In this document: piece by piece, positions 26,055-38,914 of the stretch
Layout of the letters: each line of letters starts with the position of its first letter
Position numbering within the stretch: position 1 is the stretch's first letter
Source of the DNA: Triglochin maritima
Taxonomy: Eukaryota; Streptophyta; Magnoliopsida; Alismatales; Juncaginaceae
Direction: 5' to 3'
NCBI GenBank assembly: GCA_963682175.1
Contig: OY821793.1
Span: 26,123,493 to 26,187,492, forward strand
DNA: 64,000 bases
Notes under the pieces: generated by a model
Databases searched by the model: none
What the model was told of the DNA's origin: nothing
What the model saw: the letters and a program-made list of their open reading frames with translations, nothing else
Made by a program: the position numbers and the translations under genes

Positions 26055-29000
26055 CCAAACTCCCAAGTATTCGGGGTCGCGCCTCCTCCAATAAGACGTA
26101 GCTCCCTACCAGCCACGCCCCCACATCATCAGCATTCTTCATCTCATCGCGCCTCCCCTACATACATCTAAATCGGGCATTCTAAGAGGAGTTACCCATC
26201 CACTCCTCCTCACTATGTGCTCGGGTGCCCAAATATAGACTAAGGCTCACCTAAGGTCCACTCAGGCCATTGCTTGGGACAAACGATGCGGCAGCTTCCA
26301 CTTTGCCCGCGGGCAACACCCATGGACTTCCAAACGCGTTTTGGAAGCGAATAGGATAGGCAACAACCGTGGGAACCCAAGCATGGGCACGAGCAACGTC
26401 CCAAAGAACTTTCCCCACGAGAAACCCCCATTACCTTCCGGACGCGTTGGGAAGTGCACGGGAAGGCAACAACCTTGGGCAACCGAGCACGTCGAAGAGC
26501 AACTACCACAGGCACCTTGGTCTTTGCCCACGAGCAACCTCCATTTCACCTACAAGTGCGCTTTCACTTCCAAACGTGTTTTGGAAGCGAATGCCGCAGG
26601 CCACTGCCGCGAGCACACACTAGGCCCTAGCGTGGCGCTGGCATGCCAACTATGACAACACTAAGCTAGTGTCCATCGCCCGACCGCCAAATCACTCCGA
26701 GATGGGTGCGCCTCGTAGATAACGCGGATGGATATGTGGGGTCCTAAGTTCCATAAACCGTGGTTGGGCCGCCTAAAGACCACTTAGAAACTAGGTGTGG
26801 GGCTGGCCACATGCCACGCGTGGAGCTGGCCAAAGGCCACTCTGTCGCCACCCTGCAGGCCAACACCAAATCGGCTGCGCCTCGATCATCCGACCACCAA
26901 ATCGAGCGTTCTAACTTGCATTACGTTGCCAATTCATCCCTCTATCTGGCCGTAAAATATCAGAGCAAACGCCCAAGTATTCGGGGTCGCGCCTCCTCCA
27001 ATAAGACGTAGCTCCCTACCAGCCACGCCCCCACATCATCAGCATTCTTCATCTCATCGCACCTCGCCCTACATACATCTAAATCGGGCATTGTAAGAGG
27101 AGTTACCCATCCACTCCTCCTCACTATGTGATCGGGTGCCCAAATATAGACTAAGGCTCACCTAAGGTCCACTCAGGCCATTGCTTGGGACAAACGATGC
27201 GGCAGCTTCCACTTTGCCCGCGGGCCACACCCATGGACTTCCAAACGCGTTTTGGAAGCGAATGGGGTAGGCAACAACCGTGGGAACCCAAGCATGGGCA
27301 CGAGCAACGTCCCAAAGAACTTTCCCCACGAGAAACCCCCATTCCCTTCCGGACGCGTTGGGAAGTGCACGGGAAGGCAACAACCTTGGGCAACCGAGCA
27401 CGTCGAAGAGCAACTACCACAGGCACCTTGGTCTTCGCCCACGAGCAACCTCCATTTCACCTACAAGTGCGCTTTCACTTCCAAACGTGTTTTGGAAGCG
27501 AATGCCGCAGGCCACTGCCGCGAGCACACACTAGGCCCTAGCGTGGCGCTGACATGCCAACTATGACAACACTAAGCTAGTGTCCATCGCCCGACCGCCA
27601 AATCACTCCGAGATGGGTGCGCCTCGTAGATAACGCGGATGGATATGTGGGGTCCTAAGTTCCATAAACCGTGGTTGGGCCGCCTAAAGACCACTTAGAA
27701 ACTAGGTGTGGGGCTGGCCACATGCCACGCGTGGAGCTGGCCAAAGGCCACTCCGTCGCCACCCTGCAGGCCAACACCAAATCAGCTGTACCTCGAGCAT
27801 CCGACCTCCACATCGAGCGTTCTAACTTGTATTACGTAGACAATTCATCCCTCTATCTGCCCCTAAATTTTCACAGCAAACTCCCAAGTATTCGGGGTCG
27901 CGCCTCCTCCAATAAGACGTAGCTCCCTACCAGCCACGCCCCCACATCATCAGCATTCTTCATCTCATCGCGCCTCCCCTACATACATCTAAATCGGGCA
28001 TTCTAAGAGGAGTTACCCATCCACTCCTCCTCACTATGTGCTCGGGTGCCCAAATATAGACTAAGGCTCACCTAAGGTCCACTCAGGCCATTGCTTGGGA
28101 CAAACGATGCGGCAGCTTCCACTTTGCCCGCGGGCAACACCCATGGACTTCCAAACGCGTTTTGGAAGCGAATAGGATAGGCAACAACCGTGGGAACCCA
28201 AGCATGGGCACGAGCAACGTCCCAAAGAACTTTCCCCACGAGAAACCCCCATTACCTTCCGGACGCGTTGGGAAGTGCACGGGAAGGCAACAACCTTGGG
28301 CAACCGAGCACGTCGAAGAGCAACTACCACAGGCACCTTGGTCTTTGCCCACGAGCAACCTCCATTTCACCTACAAGTGCGCTTTCACTTCCAAACGTGT
28401 TTTGGAAGCGAATGCCGCAGGCCACTGCCGCGAGCACACACTAGGCCCTAGCGTGGCGCTGGCATGCCAACTATGACAACACTAAGCTAGTGTCCATCGC
28501 CCGACCGCCAAATCACTCCGAGATGGGTGCGCCTCGTAGATAACGCGGATGGATATGTGGGGTCCTAAGTTCCATAAACCGTGGTTGGGCCGCCTAAAGA
28601 CCACTTAGAAACTAGGTGTGGGGCTGGCCACATGCCACGCGTGGAGCTGGCCAAAGGCCACTCTGTCGCCACCCTGCAGGCCAACACCAAATCGGCTGCG
28701 CCTCGATCATCCGACCACCAAATCGAGCGTTCTAACTTGCATTACGTTGCCAATTCATCCCTCTATCTGGCCGTAAAATATCAGAGCAAACGCCCAAGTA
28801 TTCGGGGTCGCGCCTCCTCCAATAAGACGTAGCTCCCTACCAGCCACGCCCCCACATCATCAGCATTCTTCATCTCATCGCACCTCGCCCTACATACATC
28901 TAAATCGGGCATTGTAAGAGGAGTTACCCATCCACTCCTCCTCACTATGTGATCGGGTGCCCAAATATAGACTAAGGCTCACCTAAGGTCCACTCAGGCC

Positions 29001-30857
29001 ATTGCTTGGGACAAACGATGCGGCAGCTTCCACTTTGCCCGCGGGCCACACCCATGGACTTCCAAACGCGTTTTGGAAGCGAATGGGGTAGGCAACAACC
29101 GTGGGAACCCAAGCATGGGCACGAGCAACGTCCCAAAGAACTTTCCCCACGAGAAACCCCCATTCCCTTCCGGACGCGTTGGGAAGTGCACGGGAAGGCA
29201 ACAACCTTGGGCAACCGAGCACGTCGAAGAGCAACTACCACAGGCACCTTGGTCTTCGCCCACGAGCAACCTCCATTTCACCTACAAGTGCGCTTTCACT
29301 TCCAAACGTGTTTTGGAAGCGAATGCCGCAGGCCACTGCCGCGAGCACACACTAGGCCCTAGCGTGGCGCTGACATGCCAACTATGACAACACTAAGCTA
29401 GTGTCCATCGCCCGACCGCCAAATCACTCCGAGATGGGTGCGCCTCGTAGATAACGCGGATGGATATGTGGGGTCCTAAGTTCCATAAACCGTGGTTGGG
29501 CCGCCTAAAGACCACTTAGAAACTAGGTGTGGGGCTGGCCACATGCCACGCGTGGAGCTGGCCAAAGGCCACTCCGTCGCCACCCTGCAGGCCAACACCA
29601 AATCAGCTGTACCTCGAGCATCCGACCTCCACATCGAGCGTTCTAACTTGTATTACGTAGACAATTCATCCCTCTATCTGCCCCTAAATTTTCACAGCAA
29701 ACTCCCAAGTATTCGGGGTCGCGCCTCCTCCAATAAGACGTAGCTCCCTACCAGCCACGCCCCCACATCATCAGCATTCTTCATCTCATCGCGCCTCCCC
29801 TACATACATCTAAATCGGGCATTCTAAGAGGAGTTACCCATCCACTCCTCCTCACTATGTGCTCGGGTGCCCAAATATAGACTAAGGCTCACCTAAGGTC
29901 CACTCAGGCCATTGCTTGGGACAAACGATGCGGCAGCTTCCACTTTGCCCGCGGGCCACACCCATGGACTTCCAAACGCGTTTTGGAAGCGAATGGGGTA
30001 GGCAACAACCGTGGGAACCCAAGCATGGGCACGAGCAACGTCCCAAAGAACTTTCCCCACGAGAAACCCCCATTCCCTTCCGGACGCGTTGGGAAGTGCA
30101 CGGGAAGGCAACAACCTTGGGCAACCGAGCACGTCGAAGAGCAACTACCACAGGCACCTTGGTCTTCGCCCACGAGCAACCTCCATTTCACCTACAAGTG
30201 CGCTTTCACTTCCAAACGTGTTTTGGAAGCGAATGCCGCAGGCCACTGCCGCGAGCACACACTAGGCCCTAGCGTGGCGCTGACATGCCAACTATGACAA
30301 CACTAAGCTAGTGTCCATCGCCCGACCGCCAAATCACTCCGAGATGGGTGCGCCTCGTAGATAACGCGGATGGATATGTGGGGTCCTAAGTTCCATAAAC
30401 CGTGGTTGGGCCGCCTAAAGACCACTTAGAAACTAGGTGTGGGGCTGGCCACATGCCACGCGTGGAGCTGGCCAAAGGCCACTCCGTCGCCACCCTGCAG
30501 GCCAACACCAAATCAGCTGTACCTCGAGCATCCGACCACCACATCGAGCGTTCTAACTTGTATTACGTAGACAATTCATCCCTCTATCTGCCCCTAAATT
30601 TTCACAGCAAACTCCCAAGTATTCGGGGTCGCGCCTCCTCCAATAAGACGTAGCTCCCTACCAGCCACGCCCCCACATCATCAGCATTCTTCATCTCATC
30701 GCGCCTCCCCTACATACATCTAAATCGGGCATTCTAAGAGGAGTTACCCATCCACTCCTCCTCACTATGTGCTCGGGTGCCCAAATATAGACTAAGGCTC
30801 ACCTAAGGTCCACTCAGGCCATTGCTTGGGACAAACGATGCGGCAGCTTCCACTTTG
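26055..30857. repeat. P/Q dimeric higher-order repeat (P Q P Q Q)
   Basis: P copies start at 26306 and 28127 and share GCGAATAGGATAGGC, CGCTGGCATGCC, CACTCTGTCGCC, TACGTTGCCAATTC, CATTGTAAGAGG and GTGATCGGG. Q copies start at 27217, 29038 and 29948 and share GCGGGCCACACCC, GGTCTTCGCCC and tail variants AAATCAGCTGTACC and AATTTTCACAGC. From 26055 the two dimers (offset 1,821 bp) show no difference that I noticed for one full period. The last two Q copies sit side by side (910 bp apart). Confidence 0.88.
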
Positions 30858-31210
30858 CCCGCGGGCAACACCCATGGACTTCCAAACGCGTTTTGGAAGC
30901 GAATGGGGTAGGCAACAACCGTGGGAACCCAAGCATGGGCACGAGCAACGTCCCAAAGAACTTTCCCCACGAGAAACCCCCATTACCTTCCGGACGCGTT
31001 GGGAAGTGCACGGGAAGGCAACAATCTTGGGCAACCGAGCACGTCGAAGAGCAACTACCACAGGCACCTTGGTCTTTGCCCACGAGCAACCTCCATTTCA
31101 CCTACAAGTGCGCTTTCACTTCCAAAGTGTTTTGGAAGCGAATGCCGCAGGCCACTGCCGCGAGCACACACTAGGCCCTAGCGTGGCGCTGACATGCCAA
31201 CTATGACAAC

Positions 31211-34200
31211 ACTAGGCTAGTGTCCATCGCCCGACCGCCAAATCACTCCGAGATGGGTGTGCCTCGTAGATAACGCGGATGGATATGTGGGGTCCTAAGT
31301 TCCATAAACCGTGGTTGGGCCGCCTAAAGACCACTTAGAAACTAGGTGTGGGGCTGGCCACATGCCACGCGTGGAGCTGGCCAAAGGCCACTCCCTCGCC
31401 ACCCTGCAGGCCAACACCAAATCGGCTGCGCCTCGAGCATCCGACCTCCAAATCGAGCGTTCTAACTTGCATCAGGTAGACAATTCCTCCCTCTATCTGC
31501 CCCTAAAATTTCAGAGCAAACGCCCAAGTATTCGGGGTCGCGCCTTCTCCACGAAGACGTAGCTCCCTACCAGCCACGCCCCCACATCATCAGCATTCTT
31601 CATCTCATCGCGCCTCGCCCTACATACATCTAAATCGGGCATTCTAAGAGGAGTTACCCATCCACTCCTCCTCACTATGTGCTCGGGTGCCCAAATATAG
31701 ACTAAGGCTAACCTAAGGTCCACTCAGGCCATTGCTTGGGACAAACGATGCGGCAGCTTCCACTTTGCCCGCGGGCAACACCCATGGACTTCCAAACGTG
31801 TTTTGGAAGCGAATGGGGTAGGCAACAACCGTGGGAACCCAAGCATGGGCACGAGCAACGTCCGAAAGAACTTTCCCCACGAGAAACCCCCATTCCCTTC
31901 CGGACGCGTTGGGAAGTGCACTGGAAGGCAACAACCTTGGGCAACCGAGCACGTTGAAGAGCAACGTCCACAGGCACCTTGGTCTTTGCCCACGAGCAAC
32001 CTCCATTTCACCTACAAGTGCGCTTTCACTTCGAAACGTGTTTTGGAAGCGAATGCCGCAGGCCACTGCCGTGAGCACACACTAGGCCCTAGCATGGCGC
32101 TGACATGCCAACTATGACAACACTAGGCTAGTGTCCATCGCCCTACCGCCAAATCACTCCGAGATGGGTGCGCCTCGTAGATAACGCGGATGGATATGTG
32201 GGGTCCTAAGTTCCATAAACCGTGGTTGGGCCGCCTAAAGACCACTTAGAAAGTAGGTGTGGGGCTGGCCACATGCCACGCGTGGAGCTGGCCAAAGGCC
32301 ACTCCGTCGCCACCCTGCAGGCCAACACCAAATCGGCTGCGCGTCGAGAATCCGACCTCCAAATCGAGCGTTCTAACTTGCATCACGTAGACAATTCCTC
32401 CCTCTATCTGCCCCTAAAATTTCAGAGCAAACGCCCAAGTATTCGGGGTCACGCCTCCTCCACGAAGACGCAGCTCCCTACCAGCCACGCCCCCACATCA
32501 TCAGCATTCTTCATCTCATCGCGCCTCACCCTACATACATCTAAATCGGGCATTCTAAGAGGAGTTACCCATCCACTCCTCCTCACTATGTGCTCGGGTG
32601 CCCAAATATAGACTAAGGCTCACCTAAGGTCCACTCAGGCCATTGCTTGGGACAAACGATGCGGCAACTTCCACTTTGCCCGCGGGCAACACCCATGGAC
32701 TTCCAAACGTGTTTTGGAAGCGAATGGGGTAGGCAACAACCGTGGGAACCCAAGCATGGGCACGAGCAACGTCTGAAAGAACTTTCCCCACGAGAAACCC
32801 CCATTCCCTTCCGGACGCGTTGGGAAGTGCACGGGAACGCAACAACCTTGGGCAACCGAGCACGTCGAAGAGCAACGTCCACAGGCACCTTGGTCTTTGC
32901 CCACGAGCAACCTCCATTTCACCTACAAGTGCGCTTTCACTTCCAAATGTGTTTTGGAAGCGAATGCCGCAGGCCACTGCCACGAGCACACACTAGGCCC
33001 TAGCGTGGCGCTGACATGCCAACTATGACAACACTAGGCTAGTGTCCATCGCCCGACCGCCAAATCACTCCGAGATGGGTGTGCCTCGTAGATAACACGG
33101 ATGGATATGTGGGGTCCTAAGTTCCATAAACCGTGGTTGGGCCGCGTAAAGACCACTTAGAAACTAGGTGTGGGGCTGGCCACATGCCACGCGTGGAGCT
33201 GGCCAAAGGCCACTCCCTCGCCACCCTGCAGGCCAACACCAAATCGGCTGCGCCTCGAGCATCCGACCTCCAAATCGAGCGTTCTAACTTAAATTACGTA
33301 GACAATTCATCCCTCTATCTGCCCCTAAAATTTCAGAGCAAACGCCGAAGTATTCGGGGTCGCGCCTCCTCCAAGAAGACGTAGCTCCCTACCAGCCACG
33401 CCCCCACATCATCAGCATTCTTCATCTCATCGCGCCTCGCCCTACATACATCTAAATCGGGCATTCTAAGAGGAGTTACCCATCCACTCCTCCTCACTAT
33501 GTGCTCGGGTGCCCAAATATAGACTAAGGCTAACCTAAGGTCCACTCAGGCCATTGCTTGGGACAAACGATGCGGCAGCTTCCACTTTGCCCGCGGGCAA
33601 CACCCATGGACTTCCAAACGTGTTTTGGAAGCGAATGGGGTAGGCAACAACCGTGGGAACCCAAGCATGGGCACGAGCAACGTCCGAAAGAACTTTCCCC
33701 ACGAGAAACTCCCATTCCCTTCCGGACGCGTTGGGAAGTGCACGGGAACGCAACAACCTTGGGCAACCGAGCACGTCGAAGAGCAACTTCCACAGGCACC
33801 TTGGTCTTTGCCCACGAGCAACCTCCATTTCACCTACAAGTGCGCTTTCACTTCCAAATGTGTTTTGGAAGCGAATGCCGCAGGCCACTGCCGCGAGCAC
33901 ACACTAGGCCCTAGCGTGGCGCTGACATGCCAACTATGACAACACTAGGCTAGTGTCCATCGCCCGACCGCCAAATCACTCCGAGATGGGTGTGCCTCGT
34001 AGATAACGCGGATGGATATGTGGGGTCCTAAGTTCCATAAACCGTGGTTGGGCCGCGTAAAGACCACTTAGAAACTAGGTGTGGGGCTGGCCACATGCCA
34101 CGCGTGGAGCTGGCCAAAGGCCACTCCCTCGCCACCCTGCAGGCCAACACCAAATCGGCTGCGCCTCGAGCATCCGACCTCCAAATCGAGCGTTCTAACT

Positions 34201-37165
34201 TAAATTACGTAGACAATTCATCCCTCTATCTGCCCCTAAAATTTCAGAGCAAACGCCGAAGTATTCGGGGTCGCGCCTCCTCCAAGAAGACGTAGCTCCC
34301 TACCAGCCACGCCCCCACATCATCAGCATTCTTCATCTCATCGCGCCTCGCCCTACATACATCTAAATCGGGCATTCTAAGAGGAGTTACCCATCCACTC
34401 CTCCTCACTATGTGCTCGGGTGCCCAAATATAGACTAAGGCTAACCTAAGGTCCACTCAGGCCATTGCTTGGGACAAACGATGCGGCAGCTTCCACTTTG
34501 CCCGCGGGCAACACCCATGGACTTCCAAACGTGTTTTGGAAGCGAATGGGGTAGGCAACAACCGTGGGAACCCAAGCATGGGCACGAGCAACGTCCGAAA
34601 GAACTTTCCCCACGAGAAACTCCCATTCCCTTCCGGACGCGTTGGGAAGTGCACGGGAACGCAACAACCTTGGGCAACCGAGCACGTCGAAGAGCAACTT
34701 CCACAGGCACCTTGGTCTTTGCCCACGAGCAACCTCCATTTCACCTACAAGTGCGCTTTCACTTCCAAATGTGTTTTGGAAGCGAATGCCGCAGGCCACT
34801 GCCGCGAGCACACACTAGGCCCTAGCGTGGCGCTGACATGCCAACTATGACAACACTAGGCTAGTGTCCATCGCCCGACCGCCAAATCACTCCGAGATGG
34901 GTGTGCCTCGTAGATAACGCGGATGGATATGTGGGGTCCTAAGTTCCATAAACCGTGGTTGGGCCGCCTAAAGACCACTTAGAAACTAGGTGTGGGGCTG
35001 GCCACATGCCACGCGTGGAGCTGGCCAAAGGCCACTCCCTCGCCACCCTGCAGGCCAACACCAAATCGGCTGCGCCTCGAGCATCCGACCTCCAAATCGA
35101 GCGTTCTAACTTGCATCAGGTAGACAATTCCTCCCTCTATCTGCCCCTAAAATTTCAGAGCAAACGCCCAAGTATTCGGGGTCGCGCCTCCTCCACGAAG
35201 ACGTAGCTCCCTACCAGCCACGCCCCCACGTCATCAGCATTCTTCATCTCATCGCGCCTCGCCCTACATACATCTAAATCGGGCATTCTAAGAGGAGTTA
35301 CCCATCCACTCCTCCTCACTATGTGCTCGGGTGCCCAAATATAGACTAAGGCTAACCTAAGGTCCACTCAGGCCATTGCTTGGGACAAACGATGCGGCAG
35401 CTTCCACTTTGCCCGCGGGCAACACCCATGGACTTCCAAACGTGTTTTGGAAGCGAATGGGGTAGGCAACAACCGTGGGAACCCAAGCATGGGCACGAGC
35501 AACGTCCGAAAGAACTTTCCCCACGAGAAACTCCCATTCCCTTCCGGACGCGTTGGGAAGTGCACGGGAACGCAACAACCTTGGGCAACCGAGCACGTCG
35601 AAGAGCAACTTCCACAGGCACCTTGGTCTTTGCCCACGAGCAACCTCCATTTCACCTACAAGTGCGCTTTCACTTCCAAATGTGTTTTGGAAGCGAATGC
35701 CGCAGGCCACTGCCGCGAGCACACACTAGGCCCTAGCGTGGCGCTGACATGCCAACTATGACAACACTAGGCTAGTGTCCATCGCCCGACCGCCAAATCA
35801 CTCCGAGATGGGTGTGCCTCGTAGATAACGCGGATGGATATGTGGGGTCCTAAGTTCCATAAACCGTGGTTGGGCCGCCTAAAGACCACTTAGAAACTAG
35901 GTGTGGGGCTGGCCACATGCCACGCGTGGAGCTGGCCAAAGGCCACTCCCTCGCCACCCTGCAGGCCAACACCAAATCGGCTGCGCCTCGAGCATCCGAC
36001 CTCCAAATCGAGCGTTCTAACTTGCATCAGGTAGACAATTCCTCCCTCTATCTGCCCCTAAAATTTCAGAGCAAACGCCCAAGTATTCGGGGTCGCGCCT
36101 CCTCCACGAAGACGTAGCTCCCTACCAGCCACGCCCCCACGTCATCAGCATTCTTCATCTCATCGCGCCTCGCCCTACATACATCTAAATCGGGCATTCT
36201 AAGAGGAGTTACCCATCCACTCCTCCTCACTATGTGCTCGGGTGCCCAAATATAGACTAAGGCTAACCTAAGGTCCACTCAGGCCATTGCTTGGGACAAA
36301 CGATGCGGCAGCTTCCACTTTGCCCGCGGGCAACACCCATGGACTTCCAAACGTGTTTTGGAAGCGAATGGGGTAGGCAACAACCGTGGGAACCCAAGCA
36401 TGGGCACGAGCAACGTCCGAAAGAACTTTCCCCACGAGAAACTCCCATTCCCTTCCGGACGCGTTGGGAAGTGCACGGGAACGCAACAACCTTGGGCAAC
36501 CGAGCACGTCGAAGAGCAACTTCCACAGGCACCTTGGTCTTTGCCCACGAGCAACCTCCATTTCACCTACAAGTGCGCTTTCACTTCCAAATGTGTTTTG
36601 GAAGCGAATGCCGCAGGCCACTGCCGCGAGCACACACTAGGCCCTAGCGTGGCGCTGACATGCCAACTATGACAACACTAGGCTAGTGTCCATCGCCCGA
36701 CCGCCAAATCACTCCGAGATGGGTGTGCCTCGTAGATAACGCGGATGGATATGTGGGGTCCTAAGTTCCATAAACCGTGGTTGGGCCGCCTAAAGACCAC
36801 TTAGAAACTAGGTGTGGGGCTGGCCACATGCCACGCGTGGAGCTGGCCAAAGGCCACTCCCTCGCCACCCTGCAGGCCAACACCAAATCGGCTGCGCCTC
36901 GAGCATCCGGCCTCCAAATCGAGCGTTCTAACTTGCGTCAGGTAGGCAATTCCTCCCTCTATCTGCCCCTAAAATTTCAGAGCAAACTCCCTAGTATTCT
37001 GGGTCGCGCCTCCTCCAAGAAGACGCAGCTCCCTACCAGCCACGCCCCCACATCATCAGCATTCTTCATCTCATCGCGCGTCGCCCTACATACATCTAAA
37101 TCGGCCATTCTAAGAGGAGTTACCCATCCACTCCTAATCACTATGTGCTCGGGTGCCCAAATATA
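31211..37165. repeat. Satellite subfamily I, second block (monomers 35 tail to 41)
   Basis: Monomers start at 31768, 32679, 33590, 34501, 35412 and 36323. The copies from 33590 to about 36.9 kb carry the full subfamily I signature and match window bases 1-2829. The copy at 31768 mixes subfamily I (ACGTCCGAAAG) with GGGAAGGCAAC and CAACGTCC forms. The copy at 32679 is intermediate. The tail of the last copy (about 36905-37165) already shows subfamily IV features such as GACGCAGCTCC. Confidence 0.86.
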
Positions 37166-38914
37166 GACTAAGGCTCACTTAAGGTCCACTCAGGCCATTT
37201 GCTTGGGACAAACGATGCGGCAGCTTCCACTTTGCCCGCGGGCAACACCCATGGACTTCCAAACGCGTTTTGGAAGCGAATGGGGTAGGCAACAACCGTG
37301 GGAACCCAAGCATGGGCACGAGCAACGTTCCAAAGAACTTTCCCCACGAGAAACCCCCATTCCCTTCCGGACGCGTTCGGAAGTGCACTGGAAGGCAACA
37401 ACCTTGGGCAACCGAGCACGTCGAAGAGCAACGTCCACAGGCACCTTGGTCTTTGCCCACGAGCAACCCCCATTTCACCAACAAGTGGGCTTTCACTTCC
37501 AAACGTGTTTTGGAAGCGAATGCCACAGGCCACTGCCGCGAGCACACACTAGGTCCTAGCGTGGCGCTGACACGCCAACTATGACAACACTAGGCTAGTG
37601 TCCATCGCCCGACCGCCAAATCACTCCGAGATGGGTGCGCCTCGTAGATAACGCGGATGGATATGTGGGGTCCTAAGTTCCATAAACCGTGGTTGGGCCG
37701 CCTAAAGACCACTTAGAAACTAGGTGTGGGGCTGGCCACATGCCACGCGTGGAGCTGGCCAAAGGCCACTACGTCGCCACCCTGCATTCCAACACCAAAT
37801 CGGCTGCGCCTCGAGCATCCGACCTCCAAATCGAGCGTTCTAACATGCATCACGTAGACAATTCATCCCTCTATCTGCCCCTACAATTTCAGGGCAAACG
37901 CCCTAGTATTCTGTGTCGCGCCTCCTCCAAGAAGACGCAGCTCCCTACCAGCCACGCCCCCACATCATCAGCATTCTTCATCTCATCGCGCCTCGCCCTA
38001 CATACATCTAAATCGGCCATTCTAAGAGGAGTTACCCATCCACTCCTCCTCACTATGTGCTCGGGTGCCCAAATATAGACTAAGGCTCACCTAAGGTCCA
38101 CTCAGGCCATTTGCTTGGGACAAACGATGCGGCAACTTCCACTTTGCCCGCGGGCAACACCCATGGACTTCCAAACGCGTTTTGGAAGAGAATGGGGTAG
38201 GCAACAACCGTGGGAACCCAAGCATGGGCACAAGCAACGTCCCAAAGAACTTTCCCCACGAGAAACCCCCATTCCCTTCCTGACGCGTTCGGAAGTGCAC
38301 TGGAAGGCAACAACCTTGGGCAACCGAGCATGTCGAAGAGCAACGTCCACAGGCACCTTGGTCTTTGCCCACGAGCAACCCCCATTTCACCTACAAGTGC
38401 GCTTTCATTTCCAAACGTGTTTTGGAAGCGAATGCCACAGGACACTGCCGCGAGCACACACTAGGTCCTAGCGTGGCGCTGACACGCCAACTATGACAAC
38501 ACTAGGCTAGTGTCCATCGCCCGACCGCCAAATCACTCCGAGATGGGTGCGCCTCGTACATAACGCGGATGGATATGTGGGGTCCTAAGTTCCATAAACC
38601 GTGGTTGGGCCGCCTAAAGACCACTTAGAAACTAGGTGTGGGGCTGGCCACATGCCACGCGTGGAGCTGGCCAAAGGCCACTCCGTCGCCACCCTGCAGG
38701 CCAACACCAAATCGGCTGCGCCTCGAGCATCCGACCTCCAAATCGAGCGTTCTAACATGCATCACGTAGAAAATTCATCCCTCTATCTGACCCTAAAATT
38801 TCAGAGCAAACGCCCTAGTATTCTGGGTCGCGCCTCCTCCAAGAAGACGCAGCTCCCTACCAGCCACGCCCCCACATCATCAGCATTCTTCATCTCATCG
38901 CCCCTCGCCCTACA

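Larger units (their letters stand above)
17391..31210. repeat. Satellite subfamily III (monomers 20-35)
   Basis: Monomers start at 17306, 18111, 19021, 19932, 20842, 21753, 22664, 23575, 24485, 25396, 26306, 27217, 28127, 29038, 29948 and 30858. Diagnostic variants are CAACTACCACAGG and, from the second copy on, ACACTAAGCTAGTG. Later copies (23-30 kb) add CTCGATCATCCGACCACC, which removes the XhoI site, and TCCAATAAGACG. Several monomers are 910 bp. The last copy has a one-base loss (TTCCAAAGTGTTTTGG) near 31126, and the block then switches to subfamily I between there and ~31215. Confidence 0.87.
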
